Assembly (NCBI GenBank): GCA_021818105.1
Contig: JAKAFB010000019.1
Span: 1 to 33,094, forward strand
Reading direction: 5' to 3'
Origin: Acidobacteriota bacterium
GTDB taxonomy: Bacteria > Acidobacteriota > Terriglobia > Terriglobales > Acidobacteriaceae
Length of the DNA: 33,094 nucleotides
A program made the translations under genes and the position numbers. Each line of letters starts with the position of its first letter. Within the stretch, counting starts at the first letter, position 1. The notes under the pieces were generated by a model, which worked only from the letters and a program-made list of their open reading frames with translations, was not told where the DNA came from and ran no database searches. This document shows, piece after piece, positions 7,281 to 14,445 of this stretch.

Positions 7281-8246
7281 TTACCGAATAAACGCCTGGC
7301 TGAGGTTCGAACCATGGATCATGGTGTGGCAGTCAATACACGGAGTGACCGTGTTTGAGCCAGGATCAATTCCATGGACCGCGCCTGCGGCAACCGGGCT
7401 ATGGCACTGGTTGCAGAGCGTGGCGATCGTCGGCATGTTCAGGAGCCGCGCGTTTTGTGAACCATGCGGCGTATGGCATGCGGTGCAGCCCTCGGCCTTG
7501 ACCGGAGCATGCTCGAACACAAATGGTCCGCGCACGTCGGTATGGCACTTGGTGCAGACAGCATTCTGATCCGCCGTGGATCTCAGGTTGTTTTCTCCAA
7601 AGGTGCCGTGGGCGTCATGGCAGTCTGAGCACTTGACCAGACCTTCATTGACGCGATGATGGAACGGCATGCCAAATGAGGGCTTCACGTCTGTATGGCA
7701 CTGGTAGCAGAGCTGAGGCTGTGAAGCCTTGAGCAGATACTCCGATGCCTTGGGAGCGTGAACCGAGTGGCAGCCTGTGCAGCCAACGTCAGCTTTGGCG
7801 TGAGGGGAACGTTCGAAGTTGGGATGCGTGCCGGCATGACACTTGAGGCACGTCTGGTCGACCTGTTTTGCGGATGCCTTGGCAGGGTTGAAGATCTTGC
7901 TTACATCGCCGCCGCCATCCACGTGCGCCTTGCCCGGACCATGGCAGCCTTCGCAAGTGACGCCGGACTTGCCGTGCATCATGGCAATTTTGGTGTGCGG
8001 ATTGTTTGCAAACCCCTTGGCGACATCCTCATGACATGTGGCGCAGGTATCTGAACCAACAAAGTCAGCCTGGGCGGGTTGAGCGGCCTGAACATTGGCC
8101 TGTTTGGCCCCGTTTGGCGGAGCGGCATTTGCCGTGGCGCACAACAACCCTGCGCCGAGCAGCAGCATCAAGAAAACTTGCAGTCCCGGCTTCCTGCCCG
8201 GAGCCGCACCGATCAACAATCGCATTACTGGCCCATCTCTATGCAT
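7281..8246 (-). CDS. Decahaem c-type cytochrome, MtrA/PioA/DmsE type
   Basis: A 321-residue exported protein with ten CXXCH motifs, first cysteines at 68, 98, 133, 156, 180, 206, 231, 254, 278 and 303. Number of haems and length match MtrA/PioA/DmsE (about 300-340 residues), the periplasm-spanning haem wire that plugs into an MtrB barrel. A hydrophobic signal segment (about 22-41, ending TANAAP) directs export. The ATG at 8246 is preceded by GAGGTGG with 6 bases of spacing; a further ATG at 8225 would give a more usual signal peptide but has a weaker ribosome binding site. It is the first gene of the cluster and faces the Crp/Fnr-type regulator across the operator region. Direction of electron flow (metal reduction or oxidation) cannot be read from sequence. 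Confidence 0.92.
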   Translation of the reverse strand: MHRDGPVMRLLIGAAPGRKPGLQVFLMLLLGAGLLCATANAAPPNGAKQANVQAAQPAQADFVGSDTCATCHEDVAKGFANNPHTKIAMMHGKSGVTCEGCHGPGKAHVDGGGDVSKIFNPAKASAKQVDQTCLKCHAGTHPNFERSPHAKADVGCTGCHSVHAPKASEYLLKASQPQLCYQCHTDVKPSFGMPFHHRVNEGLVKCSDCHDAHGTFGENNLRSTADQNAVCTKCHTDVRGPFVFEHAPVKAEGCTACHTPHGSQNARLLNMPTIATLCNQCHSPVAAGAVHGIDPGSNTVTPCIDCHTMIHGSNLSQAFIR

Positions 8247-8368
8247 CAATTACCACCTCGGTAGCTCGTCTGATCGCTGCCTGCCGTTGGATGGATAACT
8301 CAGCGTTTTATCCGCTCGTGAAGAACCTTGCGTACGCCTACAATCCACTGGCGGTAAACAGGCACCGT

Positions 8369-8384
8369 TGTGCGGAGCGTCACC
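8369..8384. promoter_or_regulatory. Degenerate CRP-type operator (TGTGC-N6-TCACC)
   Basis: The sequence matches TGTGA-N6-TCACA at 8 of 10 specific positions. Its centre lies 54 bases (about five helical turns) from the better site at 8423-8438, so the two would sit on the same DNA face. It is about 125 bases upstream of the decahaem cytochrome start. Confidence 0.4.
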
Positions 8385-8422
8385 TCATGCGCAAAATCCT
8401 ACGTTTTCCCGAGCAAGAGTAC

Positions 8423-8438
8423 GGTGACATCCATCACA
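8423..8438. promoter_or_regulatory. CRP/FNR-family operator (GGTGA-N6-TCACA)
   Basis: GTGA (8424-8427) and TCAC (8434-8437) form an exact palindrome with a 6-base spacer, and the site matches the TGTGA-N6-TCACA consensus at 9 of 10 positions. It lies about 180 bases upstream of the decahaem start, on the cytochrome side of the divergent region. The adjacent regulator has the R-E-x-x-x-R recognition helix that reads GTGA half sites. Confidence 0.65.
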
Positions 8439-8829
8439 CAGTGCAAGCATTCCTCGATTTTTTGAATTTTTTTGCTGAAAATCGGCGCATGCAGCTTATG
8501 TTTCCAAGCTTCAATAAGCGGAATCCACAGACAGAATGCGGCTCCAATGCACTTCTGGATCTTTGGCCATTGGGTTTGAAACTTCGACTTCTTAACTGCA
8601 AAGTGAGGATTGCAGCTAACAGCTTAACCAGAGTTGCGATGAAATAAACATGAAGATACTGTCATCTTTCTCTCGGGAGTTTATGGCTGAGTTTCCCACT
8701 TAGAAAGTAGGGATAAGAGACTAGACACGCGAGGTTAGAAAACCTGGCTCCGGTTGCACGCAGGGCAGGCACGGGCGGGTGTAACGGCAGGAATCCTTGC
8801 CTTAATGAAGGTGGCAGGGGCTAAAGAGA

Positions 8830-8845
8830 AGTGAGGACCATCACA
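8830..8845. promoter_or_regulatory. CRP/FNR-family operator (AGTGA-N6-TCACA) on the regulator side
   Basis: GTGA (8831-8834) and TCAC (8841-8844) again form an exact palindrome with a 6-base spacer, 9 of 10 positions matching the CRP consensus. It lies about 160-200 bases upstream of the possible starts of the regulator gene, a position suited to autoregulation. Confidence 0.6.
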
Positions 8846-8957
8846 TCTTGAAGTGTGGGACTTGGGCGAGACTTGACCCAGGCGAAAATCTCTTTCCCGG
8901 AGACCGAAGAGCTTTTTCACCTCGGATGCTGCCTCCGAGCTACTGGGAGGAAACGCC

Positions 8958-9026
8958 ATGAGGTGTTGGAGCTTTTTATCGGCGAAAGCCTGGGTGAGAC
9001 GATGGCGGAACTTGGAATTCCCGTAG
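8958..9026 (+). CDS. Possible 22-residue leader ORF upstream of the regulator
   Basis: An ATG at 8958 has an excellent ribosome binding site (GGGAGG, 7 bases of spacing). The ORF encodes 22 residues with three Trp and several Arg (begins MRCWSFL, ends NLEFP), then stops at TAG 9024-9026 followed at once by TAA 9027-9029. That TAA overlaps the ATG at 9029 of the regulator frame (TAATG). It overlaps the alternative regulator start at 9002. It may couple translation to the regulator or be chance; expression is not shown. Confidence 0.35.
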   Translation: MRCWSFLSAKAWVRRWRNLEFP

Positions 9027-9754
9027 TAATGCATAGACGGCAGAAGCAGATACCGCGGCATGCGCCGGTGGGTTGCGCGGCCTGCTCCAATCGCCGGCCC
9101 GGCTGGTTCTGCTCGCTGGGCAGTGCCGTGTTGGCAGACCTTGAACTTGCCACCAGCACCATTTCGCTTCCCGCGCAAGCTTCATTATTTGCACAGGGAG
9201 AGGAAGCGCGCTGCCTCTACCTAATCTGCGGCGGCTATCTGAAACTGACAGCGGGACATCCGAACGACCGGCAGATGATTGTCCGCGTGGCAGGGCCAGG
9301 CTCCATGCTGGGGCTCTATGCGGTGCTGTCTCATGGGGTGTATGAGGTTTCGGCGGAGTCGCTGACGGCCGCGCAACTGAGGCCGGTGGAGCGTGAGCGT
9401 TTTTTGAACTTTCTGCGCAGCCACAAGGAAGCGCAGATGCGCGCCGTGCAGTGCATTTGCCAGGAGTATCGCTTTGCGCTGCAGGATGCCTGCCGGATTT
9501 CGCTGGCGGAAACAGTGGCGGCGCGGCTGGGCCGGCTGCTGCTGGAGCTGGGACACCAGATCGGCGAAGAGAAGAGTGAAGGCAGGCTGCACTTTCCGCT
9601 GCTGCTGACGCATGAAGAGATGGCTTCCATGGCCTGTACGACGCGGGAGACGGTGACGCGCACACTGGGCCAGTTCCGCAAGGAGGGCTGGATCTCCATT
9701 GAGGACTCGGTGGTGACCCTGCACCATCCGGAGCGGCTGGAAACGCTGATTTAA
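9002..9754 (+). CDS. Crp/Fnr-family transcriptional regulator with N-terminal cysteine cluster
   Basis: A 250-residue regulator with an N-terminal cysteine motif C-X2-C-X8-C (Cys25, 28, 37), a cyclic-nucleotide-binding-type beta roll (about 40-150), a dimerisation helix and a C-terminal winged helix. The recognition helix reads RETVTR (215-220): Arg215, Glu216 and Arg220 are the CRP-type residues that contact GTGA, unlike the V-E-x-x-S-R of FNR. The beta roll lacks the Glu and Arg-Ser that bind cAMP in CRP, so cAMP is an unlikely ligand. The cysteine cluster resembles FNR but with different spacing, so an Fe-S or thiol redox switch is possible. Start is uncertain: ATG 9002 (weak GGTGAG), ATG 9029 (coupled to the leader ORF), or a longer form from GTG 8855. 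Divergent from the cytochrome cluster, it is the obvious candidate regulator. Confidence 0.85.
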   Translation: MAELGIPVVMHRRQKQIPRHAPVGCAACSNRRPGWFCSLGSAVLADLELATSTISLPAQASLFAQGEEARCLYLICGGYLKLTAGHPNDRQMIVRVAGPGSMLGLYAVLSHGVYEVSAESLTAAQLRPVERERFLNFLRSHKEAQMRAVQCICQEYRFALQDACRISLAETVAARLGRLLLELGHQIGEEKSEGRLHFPLLLTHEEMASMACTTRETVTRTLGQFRKEGWISIEDSVVTLHHPERLETLI

Positions 9755-9864
9755 GCTTTAACTTTTCGCCACTGCCTCGCATCGGCGCGCTTTCTCGCGC
9801 TCGCCTTGGTGCGATTTGCCACGTCCAAGGAATATCATCGACTGAGCAGGAGTTTGCGCACGGT

Positions 9865-10425
9865 ATGAACCGAATTGCAGTCTGTTTTTGTGTTTTGCTT
9901 TTTTCCAACGTCGCGTTTGCCCAGATTTCAACCCCACCCCAGCAGGAAATAACATCGACAGCCCCTACGGAAGTCGCCAATTTCCAGAAGATTGAGGATG
10001 CCTGGTCGAATGCGGTGAACATGCGCGACCAGTACGCGCTGGAGTTGGTGCTGTCACCACTGTTTGTCAACGTTTCTGCAACGGGGGAGATTACGACGCG
10101 CAATCAGCAGGTGGCCGAGATGATCTCCAGCGATGACAAGACGCCGCACCTGGACCAGCGCGTGGTGACGGTGCGCATGATGGGCGACATCGCCGTGGTG
10201 AATGGCACCTATACGTACCACCACAAGGTGGGGTCAGCGCAGGTGGATGAAAAAGGCGTGTTTACACACGTGTTTGAGCGGGTGCGCGGAAACTGGCTGT
10301 GTGTAAACTCGCAGCGCACCATGCTGCCAGAAGAGGCAAAGGCAAAGACAAAGAAACAGTCGGGCTCGGATTTGCCCTTCCATCTTCCGCTCTTCTCAAA
10401 AGGCGACAAGAAGGACCAGCAATAG
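9865..10425 (+). CDS. Secreted NTF2-like/DUF4440-type protein
   Basis: A 186-residue protein with a signal peptide (MNRIAVCFCVLLF..., cleavage after AFA). Residues about 40-145 have the alpha-plus-beta cone pattern of the SnoaL/DUF4440 family: an initial helix (IEDAWSNAVNMRDQYALE), then strands ending in a GNWLCVNSQRT motif. The family holds diverse small-ligand enzymes and binding proteins, so no reaction is assigned. The C-terminal tail is Lys-rich and low in complexity. The ATG at 9865 has AGGAG 12 bases upstream. It follows the regulator by 110 bases and could be cotranscribed with it or independent. Confidence 0.7.
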   Translation: MNRIAVCFCVLLFSNVAFAQISTPPQQEITSTAPTEVANFQKIEDAWSNAVNMRDQYALELVLSPLFVNVSATGEITTRNQQVAEMISSDDKTPHLDQRVVTVRMMGDIAVVNGTYTYHHKVGSAQVDEKGVFTHVFERVRGNWLCVNSQRTMLPEEAKAKTKKQSGSDLPFHLPLFSKGDKKDQQ

Positions 10426-10426
10426 C

Positions 10427-10442
10427 TGCGGCACGGGCCGCA
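10427..10442. terminator. Short hairpin between convergent genes
   Basis: A 6-bp perfect stem (TGCGGC / GCCGCA) with a 4-base loop fills most of the 23-base gap between the convergent stop codons of the NTF2-like gene and mnmG. It could end transcripts from either side; there is no clear T run. Confidence 0.4.
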
Positions 10443-10448
10443 ATGGCT

Positions 10449-12488
10449 TTAGCCTGCACGGCGCGCGCCCTGCAGACGGATGGATACGTGCACGAGGCTG
10501 AGCGCGGCGGGAGTGACGCCGGGGATGCGACTGGCCTGGCCGATGGTGCCGGGGCGGACGCGCTCGAGCTTCTCACACATTTCGCGGGAAAGGCCGCTGA
10601 TGGCGCCATACTCCAGCCACTCGGGAATGGCGACGGCCTCGGCGGCTTTGAGCTTCTCAATCGACTTTTTCTGCTGCTCAAGATAACCAGCAAACTTGAT
10701 TTCTGTCTCGACGGCGCGCGCCTCATTGCGATGAACAGAGGGGAGCGGGCCGCCGTTGCGGACGGCTGCGGCCATCTCTGCGAGTAGAGGCTCGGCGGTC
10801 AGGGCGTCACGCATGGCGGTGAGGATCGACTCGATGGCAACTTCAGGCCGCTTGAGGAGCAGCGCCCAGGTGAGGCCCGCTGTGGCGGGCAGATCGCCAA
10901 GGCCTGCAGCGGCGAGGCGCTCACCATCGACCTTGCCGGTGTTGAGCAGGCGGTCGAGTGCGGCGAGGCGCGCCTGCTTTTGCTCGTAGTCGGACCAGGC
11001 TGCGTCACTGATGAGGCCGAGGCGGCGGCCGTGGGGCGTGAGGCGGCGGTCGGCGTTGTCAATGCGCAGGTGCAGGCGGAACTCTGCGCGCGAAGTAAAC
11101 ATGCGGTAGGGTTCGTTGGTCCCCTTGGAGATGAGGTCATCGATAAGGATGCCGGTGTAGCCCTCGGTGCGGTCCATGGTGAAGGGCGGCAGCCCCTTGA
11201 GCCAGAGTGCGGCGTTGATGCCGGCCATGATTCCCTGGCATGCGGCTTCCTCGTAGCCGCTGGTGCCGTTAATCTGGCCGGCGAGGTAGAGGCCCTCCAT
11301 GGACTTGACGCGCAGGGAGCGGTCGAGTTCGGTAGCGTCCACGCTGTCGTACTCGATGGCATAGCCAGGGCGCAGCATTTCGGCATTTTCGAGGCCGGGG
11401 ATGGAGTGGACCATCTGCCACTGGACTTCCATGGGAAGCGAGGTGGACATGCCGTTGACGTAGACCTCATGCGTGTTGAGCCCTTCCGGCTCGAGGAAAA
11501 ACTGGTGCTGGGTCTTGTCAGGGAACTTGACGATTTTGTCTTCAATGGACGGGCAGTAGCGGGGGCCGATGCCCTCGATGCGGCCGGAGTACATGGCGGA
11601 GCGGTGGACGTTTTCGCGGATGAGGCGGAGCGTCTCCGGCGTGGTGTAGGCGATGTGGCAACTGATCTGCGGCTGCGCGATCCTCTTTGTGCGGAAGCTG
11701 AAGGGCGTGGGATCGGCGTCGCCGGGCTGCTCCTCGAAGGCATCCCACCGGATGGTGCGGCCGTCGAGGCGCGGGGGCGTACCGGTCTTGAGGCGGCAGG
11801 TGCGCAGGCCGAGGTTGCGTAGCGCTTCGCCGAGAAGGACGCTTGCGGGCTCGCCGCTGCGACCGGCGGGATAGCGCTCCTCGCCGCAGTGGATGAGGCC
11901 GTTGAGGAAAGTGCCGGTTGTGATGATGGTGGCGCCGGCCATGAGGCGGCGGCCATCGCGGAGCTTGAGGCCGAGGACGCGGCGGCGAGGGCGAGTGGGA
12001 CGCGGCAGGTCGTTGGGGAGGTCGTCAGGGGAGATGCCATCCCAGGTCTCAGAATCGAGACCTGGGGCACCCAGAGAGGAGGGAGTATCAGAATCTTCGA
12101 GGACGAGGTCCACGACTTCGGCCTGGCGGATGTGGAGGTCTTTCTGGGCCTCGAGGACTTCGCGCATTTTGACGCGGTAAAGCTGCTTGTCGCACTGGGC
12201 GCGAGGGCTCCAGACGGCGGGACCGCGCGAGGTGTTGAGAAGGCGGAACTGGATTCCGACGGCGTCAGCGACCTCGCCCATGATGCCGCCGAGGGCATCG
12301 ACCTCGCGGACGAGGTGGCCCTTGGCCACGCCGCCGATGGCGGGGTTGCAGCTCATCTGGGCGATGAGGTCGAGGTTCATGGTGATGAGGGCGGTTTTGA
12401 GGCCCATGCGCGCCGCGGCCATGGCCGCCTCGCAGCCGGCATGTCCCGCGCCCACCACAACGACGTCGTATTGTTCAGTAAAAGACAT
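10449..12488 (-). CDS. mnmG: tRNA uridine-5-carboxymethylaminomethyl(34) synthesis enzyme MnmG (GidA)
   Basis: A 679-residue FAD protein that, with MnmE, installs the carboxymethylaminomethyl group at wobble U34 of several tRNAs. It has the N-terminal FAD-binding motif [12 protein letters not shown], the SCNPAIGG segment, and the conserved RLKTGTPPR and [14 protein letters not shown] motifs. It is about 50 residues longer than E. coli MnmG. Most of the excess is an insertion at residues 132-170 (a Pro/Asp/Arg-rich segment between EVVDLVLE and VLGLKLRDG), which contains a palindromic repeat also found elsewhere in the window. No ribosome binding site precedes ATG 12488, and a good -10 element lies only 9 bases upstream, so the transcript may be leaderless. 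MnmE is not in this window. Confidence 0.95.
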   Translation of the reverse strand: MSFTEQYDVVVVGAGHAGCEAAMAAARMGLKTALITMNLDLIAQMSCNPAIGGVAKGHLVREVDALGGIMGEVADAVGIQFRLLNTSRGPAVWSPRAQCDKQLYRVKMREVLEAQKDLHIRQAEVVDLVLEDSDTPSSLGAPGLDSETWDGISPDDLPNDLPRPTRPRRRVLGLKLRDGRRLMAGATIITTGTFLNGLIHCGEERYPAGRSGEPASVLLGEALRNLGLRTCRLKTGTPPRLDGRTIRWDAFEEQPGDADPTPFSFRTKRIAQPQISCHIAYTTPETLRLIRENVHRSAMYSGRIEGIGPRYCPSIEDKIVKFPDKTQHQFFLEPEGLNTHEVYVNGMSTSLPMEVQWQMVHSIPGLENAEMLRPGYAIEYDSVDATELDRSLRVKSMEGLYLAGQINGTSGYEEAACQGIMAGINAALWLKGLPPFTMDRTEGYTGILIDDLISKGTNEPYRMFTSRAEFRLHLRIDNADRRLTPHGRRLGLISDAAWSDYEQKQARLAALDRLLNTGKVDGERLAAAGLGDLPATAGLTWALLLKRPEVAIESILTAMRDALTAEPLLAEMAAAVRNGGPLPSVHRNEARAVETEIKFAGYLEQQKKSIEKLKAAEAVAIPEWLEYGAISGLSREMCEKLERVRPGTIGQASRIPGVTPAALSLVHVSIRLQGARRAG
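12039..12072. repeat. Palindromic repeat copy inside mnmG
   Basis: CCCAGGTCTC (12041-12050) and GAGACCTGGG (12057-12066) form a perfect 10-bp inverted repeat with a 6-base loop, followed by GCACCC. The 34-base unit differs from the copy at 17532-17565 only at two loop bases. It is read in frame in mnmG as part of a 39-residue insertion. Confidence 0.8.
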
Positions 12489-12496
12489 TCCATCTT

Positions 12497-12525
12497 ATTG
12501 TACGGACTGCGAGCTTAGGCCGGAA
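12497..12525 (-). promoter_or_regulatory. Possible mnmG promoter (leaderless)
   Basis: The minus strand has TACAAT (12497-12502), a 5/6 match to the -10 consensus, with TTCCGG 17 bases upstream as a weak -35. Transcription would begin within a few bases of the ATG at 12488, which has no ribosome binding site. Confidence 0.35.
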
Positions 12526-12614
12526 CCTGCGCGGATAACGGCGGGGACTTGACGATAATGCTAGGATGCCCACAACACTTCCCTTTCCGTCCAACAAGAA
12601 GGAGGTATGGCCGC

Positions 12615-12932
12615 ATGGGACCAACAGAACTGCCGCGAGAGAGGCAGACGGAGGGCGACCCGGCTGCCGCAACCGGTTATGCACCGTATGTTCAATCGGC
12701 TGAGGAGCTTGAGGAAGAGAGCCGCAAGATTAGGCGCTTGCAAATAGTGGTGAACATGGTGATGCAGGTGATTGCGCAGAACGCAACGCTGACGGTGGAA
12801 GAGGCCTCGGCAATGGTGGCGGATACGCGGCGGGCAGCGATGGGGATGTTCCCGGACAAGGAACTGGCCTTTAACCTGATCTACTGGCCGCGGCTACAGC
12901 GGCTGATGCGGGAGCGCTACAGGATGCAGTAA
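12615..12932 (+). CDS. Small conserved protein of unknown function
   Basis: A 105-residue soluble, helix-rich protein. The ATG at 12615 is chosen because a full AAGGAGGT lies 9 bases upstream; an ATG at 12607 is too close to that site and is out of frame. The N-terminal 25 residues look disordered; a central helix (about 25-55, EELEEESRKIRRLQIVVNM) is followed by a segment with the pattern MVADTRRAAMGMFPDKELAFNLIYWPRLQRLM. No family is recognised. It is transcribed away from mnmG and has a signal that predicts high translation, so it is likely a real gene. Confidence 0.65.
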   Translation: MGPTELPRERQTEGDPAAATGYAPYVQSAEELEEESRKIRRLQIVVNMVMQVIAQNATLTVEEASAMVADTRRAAMGMFPDKELAFNLIYWPRLQRLMRERYRMQ

Positions 12933-12980
12933 GCGCCTGCGGAGCAGCAATCAAGAACGAGATAGGCTCGTTCCCCCGCT

Positions 12981-13751
12981 TTACTTGTTCTCGTTGGCGG
13001 TGAGGCGGAAGGTGATGGTGCCCCAGAAGAGGCGGGCGCGCATCTGGACGGGCAGGTGGCGTTCGTCGTCGGTATACCAGATCCAGATGTTGCCGCGGTT
13101 TTTGACCACTCCAGCTGCCGCCGTGGGCTGGACGCGGATGGTCTTAAAGGTACCGAGCGGCGTTTTGATTTCCTCGCGGCCCTCGACTTTGATGGTGACG
13201 GGGACGTTGTGCATGGCGTCGGCCAACGGAATAACGAAGCTGTGCCCCACCTCAAGCGGTTGCGAGGCGAGGTAGAAGACGCCAGTGAGGACATCGGTCA
13301 TGCAGCCGGGGATGGGCGTCTCAACGTGCTTGGTCTGGCCGGTGACGAGGTTTTTCTCGTCGAGGATGGACCGGGACTGGCCGTAGACGAGTTGGAGGGT
13401 GGAGTTAATCTGGCGGCGACCCTCGACAGTCTGCTTGCTGAACTCGTAGGTGCAGGCTTTGGCGCGGTCAATGGTGGACTGGAAACGGTCACTGACGTGG
13501 AAGATGAGGTTGATGGCACCGATGGTGTCTGCGGTTGCGGTAATGCGCTCGCGGTCACCCATCTGCTCAAAGTGGACGACAGCGGTGCCGGCGGGGAAGA
13601 CGCGCCAGTCCACGGAGTAGGTGAGGGTTTGCTTTTGGGGGAAGCTGAAGCCGGGACGCGGGGGCACAAGCTGCGGCAGCTGCTGGGCCTGTGCCATGGC
13701 GGCAAAGGCGAGGGCACAGAAAATCGTCTTCACCGTTATGCGCTTCTTCAC
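12981..13751 (-). CDS. DUF3108-family secreted protein
   Basis: A 256-residue protein with a signal peptide (cleavage after AMAQA). The mature part has the DUF3108 pattern: an initial LTYSVDWRVFPAGTAVV strand pair, a central region with ISDRFQS-like sequence (HVSDRFQSTIDRA), and a closing segment with a beta-hairpin IWIWYTDDERHLPVQMRARLF. Members are periplasmic or outer-membrane-associated beta proteins of unknown function. Start is a GTG at 13751 with AGGAG 12 bases upstream; an internal GTG six codons later is possible. It lies 52 bases after the methyltransferase gene and may be the last gene of the heptosyltransferase operon. Confidence 0.8.
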   Translation of the reverse strand: MKKRITVKTIFCALAFAAMAQAQQLPQLVPPRPGFSFPQKQTLTYSVDWRVFPAGTAVVHFEQMGDRERITATADTIGAINLIFHVSDRFQSTIDRAKACTYEFSKQTVEGRRQINSTLQLVYGQSRSILDEKNLVTGQTKHVETPIPGCMTDVLTGVFYLASQPLEVGHSFVIPLADAMHNVPVTIKVEGREEIKTPLGTFKTIRVQPTAAAGVVKNRGNIWIWYTDDERHLPVQMRARLFWGTITFRLTANENK

Positions 13752-13803
13752 CGTGAGGGTGGGCTCCTTTAGCAGCTAGTTAAGCGTGGTGCGCGGGGTT
13801 TGC

Positions 13804-14445
13804 TCACCGGGGCCAGCGCGCCAGCGCGCCGAGAGCCGGCCGCAGCAGGAACAGGCAGAGGTAGAGCAGAGCGGCTCCTATAAGAGCATTGTACTCGCGG
13901 TGCTTGAGGTAGAGCTGGAGGGAGAAGCTGCCGGAGGCGGATGGGGCGGGAGCGGCCGGGGAGCCGCTGGCCGGAGGACGGGCGGGCGTGAGGCGCGGGA
14001 CGAGGCGCGGCACGCGGCGGCAGTAGGCGTCGAAGTCAGAAAAGGTGGCGCGGAGGAAGCGCTCCTCCGATGCGATGACGGGCACGTAAATCACAAGAAA
14101 ACCGACGGCGAGGATGAGCGCGACGGGCCAACTGCGCAAGGCCACGACAAAGCCCGCAGCGATGAGCATGGAGCCGAGGTAGAGCGGGTTGCGCGTGTGC
14201 GCGTAGGGGCCGGTCTGGGTGAGTTCGCGATTCTTTTTGACGTAGCCGGAGGCGTATCCGCGCAGCCAGAGGCCGGGGATGACAAGGACGAGGCTCCAGG
14301 CGATAGCGGTGGGCAGAGGCGGGCGACTCCACAGTTCAAAGAGGTAGAGCGCAGCGGTGACGAAGCCGAGCGGGACGCGGATGCGCCGGGCGATGCGCTG
14401 CCAGCGGGCGATCCAGTCTGCGGGCGGGTTGCTGGGGTTCGTCAT
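13804..14445 (-). CDS. Isoprenylcysteine/phospholipid-type membrane methyltransferase family protein
   Basis: A 213-residue integral membrane protein with several hydrophobic segments. The signature KNRELTQTGPYAHTRNPLYLGSMLIAAG (quoted in part: GPYAHTRNPLYLG) is the S-adenosylmethionine-binding motif of the ICMT/PEMT superfamily, and ASEERFLRATFSDFDAYCRRVPR is the matching C-terminal motif. Substrate is unknown; lipid or polyprenyl methylation is possible. A Pro/Ala-rich linker (about 150-172) precedes a last hydrophobic segment, an unusual extension. Its ATG overlaps the stop of the heptosyltransferase gene (ATGA at 14442-14445), so the two are translationally coupled, pointing to the cell envelope. 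Confidence 0.75.
   Translation of the reverse strand: MTNPSNPPADWIARWQRIARRIRVPLGFVTAALYLFELWSRPPLPTAIAWSLVLVIPGLWLRGYASGYVKKNRELTQTGPYAHTRNPLYLGSMLIAAGFVVALRSWPVALILAVGFLVIYVPVIASEERFLRATFSDFDAYCRRVPRLVPRLTPARPPASGSPAAPAPSASGSFSLQLYLKHREYNALIGAALLYLCLFLLRPALGALARWPR

Larger units (their letters stand above)
8247..8957. promoter_or_regulatory. Divergent regulatory region between the cytochrome cluster and its regulator
   Basis: About 700 bases without a supported gene before the small upstream ORF at 8958. It contains three CRP-type palindromes (listed separately), a pair of T tracts at about 8456-8475 (six and seven T) that should bend the DNA, and the ribosome binding site of the decahaem gene. 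No confident -35/-10 pair was found for either direction. A frame that stays open at 8006-8647 is mostly the complement of the cytochrome gene and has no coding character. Confidence 0.6.

Noticed and set aside
7300-7320. GGTTCGAACC-like sequence that resembles a tRNA T arm
   Set aside because: Sits inside the decahaem cytochrome reading frame and no acceptor or anticodon arms can be built around it.
8006-8647. A plus-strand frame reaching from the decahaem gene into the divergent regulatory region
   Set aside because: Its first part is the complement of the cytochrome gene and the rest covers operators and T tracts; no protein features.
8741-8760. TGGC...TTGCA near 8749-8758, resembling a sigma-54 promoter
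   Set aside because: The GG to GC distance is two bases too short for a -24/-12 promoter.
8735-9178. A minus-strand frame crossing the regulator start region
   Set aside because: Overlaps the supported regulator and operator at 8830-8845; the translation shows no recognisable family.
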